Source: an uncultured Akkermansia sp. (GTDB lineage Bacteria; Verrucomicrobiota; Verrucomicrobiia; Verrucomicrobiales; Akkermansiaceae). Taken from it: 64,000 bases of DNA. Made by a program: the position numbers and the translations under genes. The stretch spans positions 298,533 to 362,532 of the forward strand of contig CAJKMG010000001.1 in the NCBI GenBank assembly GCA_905200945.1, given 5' to 3'. Under the pieces are notes generated by a model that made no database searches, had not been told where the DNA came from, and saw only the letters and a program-made list of their open reading frames with translations. This document shows positions 9,025 through 19,231 of this stretch, one piece after another. Within the stretch, counting starts at the first letter, position 1, and each line of letters begins with the position of its first letter.

Positions 9025-11427
9025 ATGTCCGCCAAAACCTACCGAACCGTTCCCGTGAGGAACCTGAGCAGCGACGAACTGCTTGAACTCAGCAAAAAGC
9101 AGAAGCTTTCCCTGTCCCGTGAAGACATGGAAGTCGTCCAGCAGATTTTCCGGGAAATCGACCGCGACCCCACTGACGTGGAACTGGAAGTAATCGCCCA
9201 GACGTGGTCGGAACACTGCAAGCACCGCATCTTTTCCGCCTCCATCAGCCACAGCGTCAACGGAGGCGCGCCGGAGACGGTAAACAGCCTGTTCAAAACC
9301 TACATCAAAAAGCCTTCCGAGAAGATCATGGAACGCAAGCCGGGCTTCGTGCTCAGCGCGTTTGACGACAATGCCGGCTTCATCGCCCTGGATGACAACC
9401 TGGCCGTCTGCCTGAAGGCGGAAACGCACAACCACCCCTCCGCCATTGAACCGTACGCCGGGGCCAACACCGGGCTGGGCGGCGTTATCCGCGACATCCT
9501 GGGCGCAGGCAAGGGAGCCAAGCCCATCGCCTCCCTGGACGTCTTCTGCTTCGGCGCTCCGGACACGAATCCGGCAGACATCACCGCCCCGGACGTCATC
9601 CACCCCCTGGGCATCATGCGCGGCGTGGTGCGCGGCGTGCGCGACTACGGCAACCGCATGGGCATTCCCACCGTCAACGGCGCCATCCAGTTTGACCCCA
9701 CGTACATTTACAACCCCCTAGTCTTCTGCGGCACCGCCGGCGTAATTCCGCGCGGCGACATCCTGAAGGAAATGCGCCCCGGCCTCAAGGTAATCGTCAT
9801 CGGCGGGCGCACGGGACGGGACGGTCTCAAGGGAGCCACGTTCTCATCCGCCGCTCTGGATGAAGCCTCCCACGAGGAAGACTTCACCGCCGTGCAAATC
9901 GGCAACCCGATTGAAGAGAAGAAAACGCTGGACTTCATTCTGGAAGCGCGTGAACGCGGCCTCATCGTCTTCATTACGGACTGCGGCGCCGGCGGCTTCT
10001 CTTCCGCCGCCGGAGAAATGCTCTCCGTCACAGGCGGTGAAATTTTCCTGGACAACGCCCCTCTCAAGGAACCCGGACTCATCTCCTGGGAAATTTTCCT
10101 GTCGGAATCCCAGGAACGCATGGTCATGGCCGTGGAGGAAAAAGACCTTCCGGAACTCCGGAAGCTGGCAGACACCTTCCAGACGGAACTGACCGTCCTG
10201 GGCCATTCCGACGACACGGGAATCCTGAAGGTCTGGCACAAGGGGGAACTCGTCTGCTGCCTGGACAACTCCAAGCTGCATGACGCCCCCATCAAGAAGC
10301 TGGAATCCATATTCACCCCCGGCAAGGCGCTCACGGGCCAGCCCCTCCCGGACAAGGACCTGAACAAATCCCTGGAAACCGTGATGGGAGACTTCGCCAT
10401 CGTTTCCCGGGAACCCATCATCCGCGAGTACGACCATGAGGTGCAGGGCAACACCATCCTGAAGCCCCTGGCGGGCGCGCAGGCGGACGCTCCGCAGGAC
10501 GGCTCCGTGGTGGACATCGACGGCTCGGACAAATGCATGGCCATGGCTTGCGCCATTCTTCCGGAATGGGGTAAAACGGATCCCTACGCCATGGGTACCG
10601 GTACCGTGGACGAATGCGTGCGCCAACTCATTCTGGTAGGCTCCAATCCGGACAAAATCGGCCTTCTGGACAACTTCTGCATGGGGAATCCGGAAGATCC
10701 GGCGGAACTCGGCCGCCTGGTGGAATGCGTGAAGGCCATCGCCAAGGCGGCGGACGCGTACAATGCCCCCTTCATTTCCGGCAAGGACTCCTTCTACAAC
10801 TATTTTGAAACGGAAGACGGCCCCATCAACGTGCCTGTAACTTTCCTCTGTTCCGGCTTCGGCGTGGTGGAAAACCCGGACCACGTCATCGGTTCTTCCC
10901 TGAGGCGGAATAATAGCCTGCTGTACCTCATCGGCCATACGGAAGATGAGATGGGAGGCTCCGTCTTCGCCCGCACCCACGGTGTGGAAGACGGCAAGGT
11001 TCCCCAGACGGACTGCGCCGCGAACATGGAGCTGTACAAAGCCTACTACAGCGCCCTGACTTCCGGTCTGGTGCTCTCCGCCCATGACGTTTCCGAAGGC
11101 GGCCTGGCCGTCACGGCTGCGGAAATGGCCTTTTCCGGCAAGGGGGGCGTTCGGCTGGATCTCACGAAGGTACCGACTGCCAATGGCTGGAAATCCCCGG
11201 CAGTGCCTCTGTTCAGCGAAAGCACGGGCCGTATCCTTGTGGAGGTGGATCCGGAATTCGCCGCGGATTTTGAAACGGCTATGGACGGCTTCCCCTGCGC
11301 CTGCATCGGCGGCGTTACGGAAGAAAAGCGCCTCACGGCCACCTGCTGCGGCGGGGAAAAGGTGCTGGATTGCGACATAGCCAACCTCAAAAAGCTCTGG
11401 AAGGACGGACTTACCCCCTATTATTGA
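9025..11427 (+). CDS. purL: Phosphoribosylformylglycinamidine synthase subunit PurL
   Basis: The large synthetase subunit converts FGAR to FGAM using ATP and ammonia delivered by PurQ. At 800 residues it is the small PurL type that needs separate PurS and PurQ subunits, both encoded alongside. Clear motifs are QTWSEHCKHRIF near residue 60, the ATP/metal segment ETHNHPSAIEPYAGANTG (from about 133), the GGRTGRDGLKGATFSSA stretch, and GKDSFYN in the second half. The spacing of 21 nt to the gene before and 48 nt to purQ fits one transcript. Confidence 0.97.
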   Translation: MSAKTYRTVPVRNLSSDELLELSKKQKLSLSREDMEVVQQIFREIDRDPTDVELEVIAQTWSEHCKHRIFSASISHSVNGGAPETVNSLFKTYIKKPSEKIMERKPGFVLSAFDDNAGFIALDDNLAVCLKAETHNHPSAIEPYAGANTGLGGVIRDILGAGKGAKPIASLDVFCFGAPDTNPADITAPDVIHPLGIMRGVVRGVRDYGNRMGIPTVNGAIQFDPTYIYNPLVFCGTAGVIPRGDILKEMRPGLKVIVIGGRTGRDGLKGATFSSAALDEASHEEDFTAVQIGNPIEEKKTLDFILEARERGLIVFITDCGAGGFSSAAGEMLSVTGGEIFLDNAPLKEPGLISWEIFLSESQERMVMAVEEKDLPELRKLADTFQTELTVLGHSDDTGILKVWHKGELVCCLDNSKLHDAPIKKLESIFTPGKALTGQPLPDKDLNKSLETVMGDFAIVSREPIIREYDHEVQGNTILKPLAGAQADAPQDGSVVDIDGSDKCMAMACAILPEWGKTDPYAMGTGTVDECVRQLILVGSNPDKIGLLDNFCMGNPEDPAELGRLVECVKAIAKAADAYNAPFISGKDSFYNYFETEDGPINVPVTFLCSGFGVVENPDHVIGSSLRRNNSLLYLIGHTEDEMGGSVFARTHGVEDGKVPQTDCAANMELYKAYYSALTSGLVLSAHDVSEGGLAVTAAEMAFSGKGGVRLDLTKVPTANGWKSPAVPLFSESTGRILVEVDPEFAADFETAMDGFPCACIGGVTEEKRLTATCCGGEKVLDCDIANLKKLWKDGLTPYY

Positions 11428-11475
11428 TCCCCTGAAACCGGCATCTTACCAAACCAACGATTCATTTCTACCAAT

Positions 11476-12183
11476 ATGCCTCACGCACTTTTACTGAAAT
11501 ACCCCGGCACCAACTGCGACGTGGAAACGGAACGCGCCCTGCGCGCTGCAGGGTTCTCCACCCAAATCCAGCCCATCGCAACAGCTACGCCGGAACACGT
11601 CGCCAAATCCCAGCTTGTCGTCCTGGGCGGCGGGTTCAGCTACGGGGACTACGTCACCAGCGGCCGCCTGGCCCAGCTGGAAACGGAACGCTTCCTGGGG
11701 GATGCCCTGCAGCGGCACCATGCCGGAGGAGGCATGCTCCTGGGCATCTGCAACGGGTTCCAGATTCTCACCAAACTGGGCATTCTTCCTGACTCCAGCC
11801 TGATTGACAATAAAAAGGAACGTTTTGAATGCGTCTGGGCCAAACTGGTGAAAGTAGCCAAAAACTCTCCCTTCCTTCAAGGCCTGCCGGATGAATTCGA
11901 ACTGCCCTCCGCCCATGCGGAAGGGCGCCTGGTCACCCGCCCCGGAGATGCGGAAAAATACCTGGCTGCCGGAAATGTGGCTCTCCAGTACGTAGACAAC
12001 CGCGACGGCTGTGAATGCAGCATCGCCGGCCTCCAGGATTCCACCGGGCGCGCCATGGGTCTGATGCCCCATCCGGAACGCTTTCTGCTGCCCCGCCACC
12101 ACTATGACAAGGACTGGGCCGGCAATGAAGACTGGGGCTGGGGGTACTTCCTCTTCAAATCCGCTTTTGACGCCCTGAAATAA
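11476..12183 (+). CDS. purQ: Phosphoribosylformylglycinamidine synthase glutaminase subunit PurQ
   Basis: A class I glutamine amidotransferase that releases ammonia from glutamine for PurL. The triad is visible: nucleophile Cys92 in GICNGFQ, and His199 and Glu201 in MPHPER. The start PGTNCDVETERAL and the GGFSYGDYV segment are typical. 235 residues is the usual length for stand-alone PurQ. It follows purL closely. Confidence 0.96.
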   Translation: MPHALLLKYPGTNCDVETERALRAAGFSTQIQPIATATPEHVAKSQLVVLGGGFSYGDYVTSGRLAQLETERFLGDALQRHHAGGGMLLGICNGFQILTKLGILPDSSLIDNKKERFECVWAKLVKVAKNSPFLQGLPDEFELPSAHAEGRLVTRPGDAEKYLAAGNVALQYVDNRDGCECSIAGLQDSTGRAMGLMPHPERFLLPRHHYDKDWAGNEDWGWGYFLFKSAFDALK

Positions 12184-12222
12184 AGGTTCATTCCCCATCA
12201 ACCGCTCCCCCGCATTCATTCC

Positions 12223-13002
12223 ATGACAGATACGGCTCTCATCGGTTCTTCCTGTGCCCTCGGCGTTTTCTGGTCCTCAAAACGGTACTTTGACTACCTG
12301 ATTGATGAAACCAACCTGTCCCTGCTGCGCGGCAAGGAATTCGGGCAGGCCGTCATTATCTGCCCATCCCTCCGGGAAGGGGGCGCGGCTATTCGGCGGA
12401 ATACGGCTCCCTTTCTGGCTCAGGTTAAAACCCTGATTGATATCCTGCATGAGGTGAAGGCGGAACGGGTGACCTACATCACCAGCATTGACACCCAGCC
12501 GGAAACGGGCAATGAACTTTCCCCCTTGCTCCGTAAACCGGAGGACGAATGGCTGATGGCCCTGGTGGAGTTGAAAGACTTCATCAACCTTCGGTTCGGC
12601 CGCGTGCTGAACGTTTGCCTTCCGGAAGTTACCGGAACGGGAGCAGGCATGAGTGTGGCGGATCTGCTGGCGGCAGTTCCGGAAGGGACGGAAGAACTGG
12701 ACGTAGCCCTGCTGGAACGCCACCAGCTTTATCCCATGCACCGCCTGGTCAGGGACGTGGAAAAAGCCTGGGAGTGCGGCATTTTTTCCGTGAATCTGGT
12801 TCCGGAACCCGTCACCGTCTTTGAACTGGTGGAACAGTGCTTCCCTTCCCTGGTCAGCCGCCTCCCCGTAGCGAAGGAAACGGACCCGTACGGGAGCGCC
12901 AGAACATCCGTTTACTCCACGCAGTACCACGATCCGGACACGGGTTATATCATGGACAAAGAGGACGTTCTGGCGGGGCTTTCCCCGGACAAACAGCCCT
13001 AG
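12223..13002 (+). CDS. SDR-like (NAD-dependent epimerase/dehydratase-like) protein of unknown function
   Basis: The pattern resembles extended short-chain dehydrogenase relatives found in surface-sugar loci: an N-terminal Rossmann-like start (ALIGSSCALG), a strand and helix giving AERVTYITSID, then VELKDFINLRFGRVLNVCLPE, and a C-terminal HQLYPMHRLVRDVEKA...SVNLVPEPVTVFEL segment. The usual YxxxK catalytic pair is not seen, so it may bind a nucleotide without acting as a normal oxidoreductase. It follows purQ by 39 nt and is probably on the same transcript, yet no role in purine synthesis is evident. Family placement is by remembered pattern and should be treated as moderate. Confidence 0.55.
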   Translation: MTDTALIGSSCALGVFWSSKRYFDYLIDETNLSLLRGKEFGQAVIICPSLREGGAAIRRNTAPFLAQVKTLIDILHEVKAERVTYITSIDTQPETGNELSPLLRKPEDEWLMALVELKDFINLRFGRVLNVCLPEVTGTGAGMSVADLLAAVPEGTEELDVALLERHQLYPMHRLVRDVEKAWECGIFSVNLVPEPVTVFELVEQCFPSLVSRLPVAKETDPYGSARTSVYSTQYHDPDTGYIMDKEDVLAGLSPDKQP

Positions 13003-13144
13003 CCCCCAGTCCGGCTCCCGTCTCCAGGCCCCGCCAGCTCCCTGTGCAGGCAGAGCTTTTATTCCCCGCTTTCCGGAAGGGCTCTCCCACCAGGAGCCGT
13101 GCTTTCCTGTTGAGCGCATGCCGGAACGGTGCTATACAAAAGCC

Positions 13145-14224
13145 ATGAAGATTAGTGACGACAGCCTCGAATTTTTAACGGAACTTCTGGAAACCCCAAG
13201 CCCTTCCGGCTTTGAAATAGACGCCCAGCGCATCTGGGCGGACGAACTGCGCAAATATACGGAAGATGTCCAGTGCGACACCTACGGAAATACCTGGGCC
13301 GTCTTCCACGCGGACGCGGAAGAAGCTCCCACATTGATGATTGAAGCCCATGCGGATGAAATCGGCTTCATGATCCGCCATATCACCAAGGACGGCTTCC
13401 TGTATGTGGAACGCGTGGGCGGTACGGATACGGCCATCGCACGGGGGCGCCGCGTGCGCTTCCTGGGTTCCCAGGGCGAAGTGATGGGGGTGACCGGAAA
13501 CACGGCCATCCACTTGAGGGAACCCGGAGAAAAGGAACCCAAAATCTGGGAAATTTACGTAGACGTAGGTGCCTCCTCTGACAAGGAAGTAGCGGAACTC
13601 GGTCTGCGAGTGGGCCACGTTGGCGTTTACTGCGACGGCCCCATGCTGATGAATGAAAATAAGCTGGTATGCCGGGCTCTGGACAACCGGTTGAGCGGCT
13701 TCATCCTGTCGGAAATAGCCCGCAAGCTGTGCAAGCTGAAAAAGCCCGTCGCCTGGAACGTGGTGCTTGTCAATGCCGTGCAGGAAGAAGTGGGCTGCAT
13801 TGGCGCGGGAATGATTACCCACCGCCTGCGCCCGGATGCGGCCATCTGCATTGACGTGACTCACGCCACGGACTCGCCCGGACTGGACAAGGGCAAATTT
13901 GGCGATATCAAGCTTGGAGGCGGCCCTGCGGTCATCCACGGCACAGCCAATCATCCCAATCTGGTGGCCCGTCTGGAAATCGTGGCGGACAAGAATAAAA
14001 TACCGCTCCAGCATGAAGCCGCCGGACGCCGCACCGGAACGGATACGGACAGTATCTACGTCTCCCGCGACGGCGTGGCCTCCGCGCTGGTGTCCGTCCC
14101 CCTGCGCTACATGCATTCTCCGGTGGAAACGGCCTCTCTGACAGATGTGGAAAACACAATCAAGCTGTTGCTGGAACTGGTCAAATCCCTGACACCGGGA
14201 GACTTTTTCGGCCACAAGCTGTAA
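13145..14224 (+). CDS. M42 family metallo-aminopeptidase
   Basis: A cytoplasmic co-catalytic metal aminopeptidase of the M42 (FrvX / tetrahedral aminopeptidase) type, which trims peptides from the N-terminus. Metal-ligand and catalytic segments are visible: IEAHADEIGF, CRALDNRLSG, AVQEEVGCIGAG (Glu-Glu pair), CIDVTHATDSPG and RYMHSPVE. The start is set at MKISDDSLEF; nine upstream in-frame residues look spurious. 359 residues is typical. The gene has its own upstream gap of 142 nt. Confidence 0.92.
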   Translation: MKISDDSLEFLTELLETPSPSGFEIDAQRIWADELRKYTEDVQCDTYGNTWAVFHADAEEAPTLMIEAHADEIGFMIRHITKDGFLYVERVGGTDTAIARGRRVRFLGSQGEVMGVTGNTAIHLREPGEKEPKIWEIYVDVGASSDKEVAELGLRVGHVGVYCDGPMLMNENKLVCRALDNRLSGFILSEIARKLCKLKKPVAWNVVLVNAVQEEVGCIGAGMITHRLRPDAAICIDVTHATDSPGLDKGKFGDIKLGGGPAVIHGTANHPNLVARLEIVADKNKIPLQHEAAGRRTGTDTDSIYVSRDGVASALVSVPLRYMHSPVETASLTDVENTIKLLLELVKSLTPGDFFGHKL

Positions 14225-14504
14225 TACGGAACGGACGGCGGCATTGTGGATATGAACCGTCCTGCCGGGGGGAAGGCGCGTAAAGGAGGCAATTTCCCCC
14301 GGCATGCTCCAATGCGGCAGCATTCAGGCCGCACCTCTCATTTGAAGCAGGGGCGGAATTACCCGCCGCAGGCATCCTGCGCCCCATACGGCATTCTCCG
14401 CTTCCCGGCAGCGCTTCCCGTTCACCGGGACCTGGCTTCCTCCTCCGTCATATTTTCCCGGAAACTATTACGGCCCGGAAAACGGCAGGCCCCTTTCCTT
14501 CCGG

Positions 14505-14984
14505 TCACATCTCACTGAAATCCAGCCGGGTCACATTAAAGTACGTTTTCCCTTTCCGGCAGGAATCCCACAGGAGAATAAGCATAAGGGAAAAGAGGAC
14601 CAGTCTCCAGGCCACTTCAAAGGGGTAGCTGGTTACCACCCTCTCCACGCCGATGCAATTGCACGAGAGGGAAAGCCCCCTGGCCCAACCCTGAACGAAC
14701 AACGCCACGAACGCAAACGTGAGCGCGCTGCCCAGCAGCGCTGCCCCGGCGCAGGTTCTGCGGAACAGGAGTCCCATACCCACCGCAATCTCACACGACA
14801 CCCCCAGGCAGGCCAGGGGATGCCCCCAGGCCTCCGGGAAAATGAAGAAACGGTCGATCGTCTCCTGAAGCTGGTCCAGATGAAGCAGCTTGCGCACCGC
14901 AACAAAAAGGAAAAAGCCCCCCATCCCCAGCCGCAGCAGGAGCAGGCAGAAACGGATAATTTTTTCCCTTAGCATCATTGGCAT
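14505..14984 (-). CDS. MauE/DoxX-like integral membrane protein
   Basis: A 159-residue protein with about four hydrophobic helices. The layout resembles the MauE/DoxX group: FCLLLLRLGMGGFFLFVAV as helix 1, then LACLGVSCEIAVGMGLLF, a third helix rich in Ala/Phe, and a Cys pair in LSCNCIGVER before the last helix. Relatives are linked to redox or disulfide chemistry at the membrane, but here the function is open. The ATG at 14984 lies 7 nt after the GH2 stop codon; an in-frame TTG at 14999 would overlap it. It is probably co-transcribed with the GH2 gene. Confidence 0.7.
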   Translation of the reverse strand: MPMMLREKIIRFCLLLLRLGMGGFFLFVAVRKLLHLDQLQETIDRFFIFPEAWGHPLACLGVSCEIAVGMGLLFRRTCAGAALLGSALTFAFVALFVQGWARGLSLSCNCIGVERVVTSYPFEVAWRLVLFSLMLILLWDSCRKGKTYFNVTRLDFSEM

Positions 14985-14991
14985 ATTCCGT

Positions 14992-17730
14992 TTATTCAAA
15001 GTGAGTCTGCTGGGCGCTCACTTTTTCATTGCGCAAACTGTTCAGTTCATGGCGCACCTTTTCCAGCTCCATCTGAAGGGACTTCTCCCGTTCGGAGGCA
15101 GGAGCCGCGGAGGAAGACGGCGTACCGGCAGCTTTCTTTTCGCAGTCTGCGGCGTCTTCCGTAAAGAGCATTTTCAACCCGGAAGCCTTCGTGTCAAACT
15201 TTATAATGCCGGAAACAGGCTTTTGGGAACCGGGATGCTTCACGGAAGCCCTCACCGTCACCGTGCCGGGCCTGGTTCCCAGACGCACCAGAGCCGGAGC
15301 GGACCCCCATTTAACGGACTGGGTCAGCGTACCGTCCGGGGAATCCGTCAGAAGTTCGGCGGGACCTTCCACGGAAAAAACAATCTCCTCATCATTCAGT
15401 CGCTTCACCGTTCCGCGGCCATCCGTAACCTCCGCCACCACGGCAAACACGTCGGAACCGTTGGCGTAAAAATCCACTCCATCTTCCCGATCCAGAGTCA
15501 AACGGATTTTTTCCGCTCTCCGGGCCGGGCGGACTTCATGCCTGGTCACCACCTTGCCGCCTATCAGGCCTTCCGCCACCAATTTCACCGCCCCCTCCTT
15601 GCCTGACCGGGCAAGCTTCTTGTTTTCCATGAAATCCCAGGCTTTCGGGAACACGACGGGAACGTGCTTGAGGCCGCCGGGACAGGATGCCACCTTCTTT
15701 TCCACCGGAGGCCCTCCGTTGACACTCAGGCGAACGGAATCACAATTGGAAAACACCGTCACGTCTTCCGGAGAAAAGGGAGTGCATTCGTTGGCAATGT
15801 GCACCATAGGGCCGGAACCCAGCCTATTGTGCGTCTTCCGGGGACGCTGGGACATAAACGCGAAATAGGAAGTCTTGGGCTGCCGGAAAGCATCCATAAT
15901 GCCTCCGTAGAAGGGATCCGGATGGTAGCCGCGCTGATGGTCGAAGGGATGCCACAGACAGCCGCCGAAATGGTAGGCCGGAGCGGCGTTCAGCGTATCG
16001 TACGTGGTGTATGGGAACGAGGTTTTGAGATAATGAAGAGCCTGCACCATCATGGGAGCTTCTCCCCAGTGCCGGGCCACGCGGGAGGTGGAATTGTGGG
16101 CGGACCAGGTATCCACGTTATCACCGAATTCGCGGGTGAAGTAAGGTTTGTTGTTCTTCCGCTCCTTGATAGACCAGTGTTTGTCCCCCGTAGCCGGGTG
16201 GGCATACAGAACCTCATAATGCTGGTTGCCCTGAGCCACCGCGTCGCAAGCAGTATAACACCCTTTGTACGGGTATTCTTCATGCACCAGGTCGCGGGCC
16301 TTTTTGGCAAAATCCGCCGGGTAGTGAGTTTCATTCAAAATAGGCTCCCACATCATCACGGAGGGATGGTTCCTGTCCCGGCGCACCATCTGGCGGATAT
16401 CGTCATACACCCGGTCTGCAAAAGGGCCGCTGCCCCAGAATTGCCAGCCCGGTGTGGCGACGATGACGAAAAGGCCCAGGCGGTCGCAGGCGTCCATAAA
16501 GGCCGGATCCTGCGGATAATGGGCGCTCCGGATTACGCGCATGCCTGCCTTCCTCAATTTCACGGCATCCTGCCATTGCAGGTTGTTGGGCACCGCATTC
16601 CCAAGCCGGGCAAAATCCTGGTGCCTGTTACCGCCGATCAGTTTTTCAGAAAACAGAGACCCATTGAGCACCAATCCCTTTTCCGTCATTTCCACCGTCC
16701 GGACGCCTACCCTCATGGAACGGTTGTCCAGCAGATGGGCCGAATCTTTGGCATGATCCCCTCCGGCGGCGTCCCACACTTCCACGCTCAACGTGTACAA
16801 ATCGGGATTGTCCGGAGACCACGGTTTCACGTTGGAAAGCACAAGAGGAATATCCACTTCTCCTGTGGAACGGGGAGGAATGACCAGCGGAACCGTCTCC
16901 CCGGCAGGATCCACCCCCTTGGGGTCTGTCATCACCGCCTGCACGCGCACCTTCTGTTCCTTGTCCGTCTGGTTGGCCACCTGAACCTTCACGCCCACTT
17001 TGCCCTTGCGGGTGAAGGGATCAAGAGATTCCGTCCGGAAAAAAACGCCCCCGCCGGCTACGGTATTGGCCTCGTTCGGATCCGTAATATACACGGGGCC
17101 GGTGGAAATGAGGTACACATCCCGGTAAATGCCGCCGAAATAGGAAAAATCCAGGCCTTCCTGAGATTTTCCGGGGGGATAGGAAGCGTCGTTGGAATTG
17201 TCAGCCTTCACGGCGATGACGTTCTTTTCTCCCGGTTTCAGCCACTTGTCCAGATTAACGATCACGGGAAGATATCCGCCGAAATGCTCCGCGGCCTTCT
17301 CTCCATTTACCCAAACCTCGCTCTTTCCCATGATGCCCTCAAAATACAGGGTGTTCCTCCTCCCCTCCAGCCGGGCGGGAGGAATGAATGTTTTCCGGTA
17401 CCATACCGGCCCCTGGTAGTTGGAACAGCCGCTGGCCTCTTCCGGAAGAAGCTCAATGCCGTTGGGAAGATTGACGGACTCCCAGGAGGAATCGTCGACA
17501 TCCGGGCCGGCCGCTTCCTCCGGCGCCTTTCCACCCTTGAACAGCTTCCAGCCCACATTCATGCCGTAGACGTCCCTCTTCGTTACGTTTTCCGGCAGGC
17601 GAAGAGCGCCAGCCACGGAATAGGTTCCCGTAGATGAGACGACCTCTTCCTGATCGGAAACCGTATTGGCATAAAGAGAAAAAGAGCCGGCCAGGCATGC
17701 CGCCGTTATTCGGATAGTAGTGACTTTCAT
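14992..17730 (-). CDS. Secreted glycoside hydrolase family 2 protein (beta-galactosidase-like)
   Basis: A 912-residue exported glycosidase. The start at MKVTTIRITAACLAGSFSLYA gives a good signal peptide. The order is a GH2 sugar-binding domain (YQGPVWYRKTF, about 125), an immunoglobulin-like domain, then a TIM barrel with RSAHYPQDPAFMDACDRLGL, the acid/base Glu467 in ILNETHYP and the nucleophile Glu534 in TREFGDN. Two further beta domains follow, and the chain ends in a charged heptad-like helix (EREKSLQMELEKVRHELNSL). GH2 enzymes remove beta-galactose, mannose or glucuronate; beta-galactosidase acting on host glycans is the likeliest. The coiled tail is unusual. Confidence 0.9.
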   Translation of the reverse strand: MKVTTIRITAACLAGSFSLYANTVSDQEEVVSSTGTYSVAGALRLPENVTKRDVYGMNVGWKLFKGGKAPEEAAGPDVDDSSWESVNLPNGIELLPEEASGCSNYQGPVWYRKTFIPPARLEGRRNTLYFEGIMGKSEVWVNGEKAAEHFGGYLPVIVNLDKWLKPGEKNVIAVKADNSNDASYPPGKSQEGLDFSYFGGIYRDVYLISTGPVYITDPNEANTVAGGGVFFRTESLDPFTRKGKVGVKVQVANQTDKEQKVRVQAVMTDPKGVDPAGETVPLVIPPRSTGEVDIPLVLSNVKPWSPDNPDLYTLSVEVWDAAGGDHAKDSAHLLDNRSMRVGVRTVEMTEKGLVLNGSLFSEKLIGGNRHQDFARLGNAVPNNLQWQDAVKLRKAGMRVIRSAHYPQDPAFMDACDRLGLFVIVATPGWQFWGSGPFADRVYDDIRQMVRRDRNHPSVMMWEPILNETHYPADFAKKARDLVHEEYPYKGCYTACDAVAQGNQHYEVLYAHPATGDKHWSIKERKNNKPYFTREFGDNVDTWSAHNSTSRVARHWGEAPMMVQALHYLKTSFPYTTYDTLNAAPAYHFGGCLWHPFDHQRGYHPDPFYGGIMDAFRQPKTSYFAFMSQRPRKTHNRLGSGPMVHIANECTPFSPEDVTVFSNCDSVRLSVNGGPPVEKKVASCPGGLKHVPVVFPKAWDFMENKKLARSGKEGAVKLVAEGLIGGKVVTRHEVRPARRAEKIRLTLDREDGVDFYANGSDVFAVVAEVTDGRGTVKRLNDEEIVFSVEGPAELLTDSPDGTLTQSVKWGSAPALVRLGTRPGTVTVRASVKHPGSQKPVSGIIKFDTKASGLKMLFTEDAADCEKKAAGTPSSSAAPASEREKSLQMELEKVRHELNSLRNEKVSAQQTHFE

Positions 17731-18003
17731 AATGGAATAGGGGAATGCGATTTTAATATACGGAGCTCCCCCGGCGCCACCTTTCATTCATATAATACAT
17801 CCTTGCAGATAATACAAATACATATGTCATCCGGCATCTTCCGCTTGACCTGGAAGGTATGTTTTTTCATAGTCGATTTGCCCTGTACGGGATCATCCCG
17901 CAGCCCCGGTCCGAGTGCCAGGCTTTCAGTCCCGTGAAAAGGAAAAAGCAAGGCGTTCCTCCACCGGCTGTTTCAGGGCTACGCCTTTATCCACTAGTTT
18001 TTT

Positions 18004-19035
18004 ATGTCATCTTTCTTTCAGAAAATTGTCAAACTTTTCTCCTATGATATTGGCATTGACCTGGGAACCGCCAACACCCTGGTCAATGTCAAGGATCAGG
18101 GCATCGTTCTGCGCGAGCCTTCGGTCGTCGCCGTCAAGGGGGACAAGGTTCTGGCCGTGGGAGACGAAGCCAAGCGCATGCTGGGCCGCACCCCCGGTTC
18201 CGTCACGGCCATCCGGCCGTTGAAGGACGGCGTCATCGCCGACTTCTACATCACGGAGGAAATGCTCCGCTACTTTATTAAAAAAGCCACGGCCAGGTAT
18301 TACCTGATCAAGCCGCGCGTGCTCATTGCCATTCCCTCCGGCATTACGGAAGTGGAACGCAGGGCCGTCAAGGAATCCGCGGAAGCGGCCGGAGCCCGCC
18401 GCGTACATCTGATTGAAGAACCCATGGCCGCCGCCATCGGCGTAGGCCTCCCGGTTCAGGAAGCCGCGGGCAACATGATCGTGGACATTGGCGGCGGCAC
18501 CACGGAAGTAGCGCTTATTTCCCTTTCCGGTATCGTTTACAGCCGTTCCGTCCGTTGCGCCGGGGATGAACTGGACGACGCCATCATCTCCTACATGAGG
18601 AGAACTTACAATCTCATGGTCGGGGAACGCACCGCCGAGGACATCAAAATCCGCATCGGCTCCGCCTATCCCCTGCCTCAGGAACTCTCTATCGAGGTCA
18701 AGGGCCGTGACCTGGTCGCGGGCCTGCCCAAGACAGTGACGATTCGATCAGAAGAAGTGCGTGAAGCGCTCACGGAACAACTCAACACGATTGTTGACGC
18801 CGTGCGGACGACTTTGGAACGCTGTCCCCCTGAACTGGCTGCCGACCTTGTGGACCGGGGGATCGTTCTGGCTGGAGGAGGAGCCCTGCTGCGCGGGCTG
18901 GACCAGCTCCTGCACGAACAGACAGGACTGCCCATCCACATCGCGGAAGACCCTCTGAGCGCCGTTGCGGAAGGTACCGGGAAAGCCCTCCAGGAACTGG
19001 ACTTCTTCACCAATGTTACTGATGCAGAAGACTAA
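18004..19035 (+). CDS. mreB: Rod-shape actin homologue MreB
   Basis: A bacterial actin that polymerises under the inner membrane and directs lateral wall synthesis. Actin-fold nucleotide motifs are clear: GIDLGTANTLV (phosphate 1), IVDIGGGTTEVAL (phosphate 2) and GIVLAGGGALLRGL (adenosine). The N-terminus SSFFQKIVKLF may be a membrane-binding amphipathic helix. 343 residues is the normal size. In many bacteria mreC and mreD follow; here the next gene is an RNase E/G. Confidence 0.97.
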   Translation: MSSFFQKIVKLFSYDIGIDLGTANTLVNVKDQGIVLREPSVVAVKGDKVLAVGDEAKRMLGRTPGSVTAIRPLKDGVIADFYITEEMLRYFIKKATARYYLIKPRVLIAIPSGITEVERRAVKESAEAAGARRVHLIEEPMAAAIGVGLPVQEAAGNMIVDIGGGTTEVALISLSGIVYSRSVRCAGDELDDAIISYMRRTYNLMVGERTAEDIKIRIGSAYPLPQELSIEVKGRDLVAGLPKTVTIRSEEVREALTEQLNTIVDAVRTTLERCPPELAADLVDRGIVLAGGGALLRGLDQLLHEQTGLPIHIAEDPLSAVAEGTGKALQELDFFTNVTDAED

Positions 19036-19231
19036 AGGCGGAATCTCCGGAGCAAGCGCTCCGGCTTTGCGTCTGCCGTACTGCCGCATCACATCAACGC
19101 AACTGCCTGCATGATTCCTTTCCGGCCATCTCTACAGCTTCCACTCCAGCCTCTCCTGACGGGAGACGGTCCACCGGGAACATTACGGGCAATAGCACAC
19201 CCTAGCTTATTCTCACCCCGTGTTTACAAAA

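Noticed and set aside
19047..19064. CCGGAGC/GCTCCGG hairpin after mreB
   Set aside because: Short stem with only a weak T-run; too little to call it a terminator.
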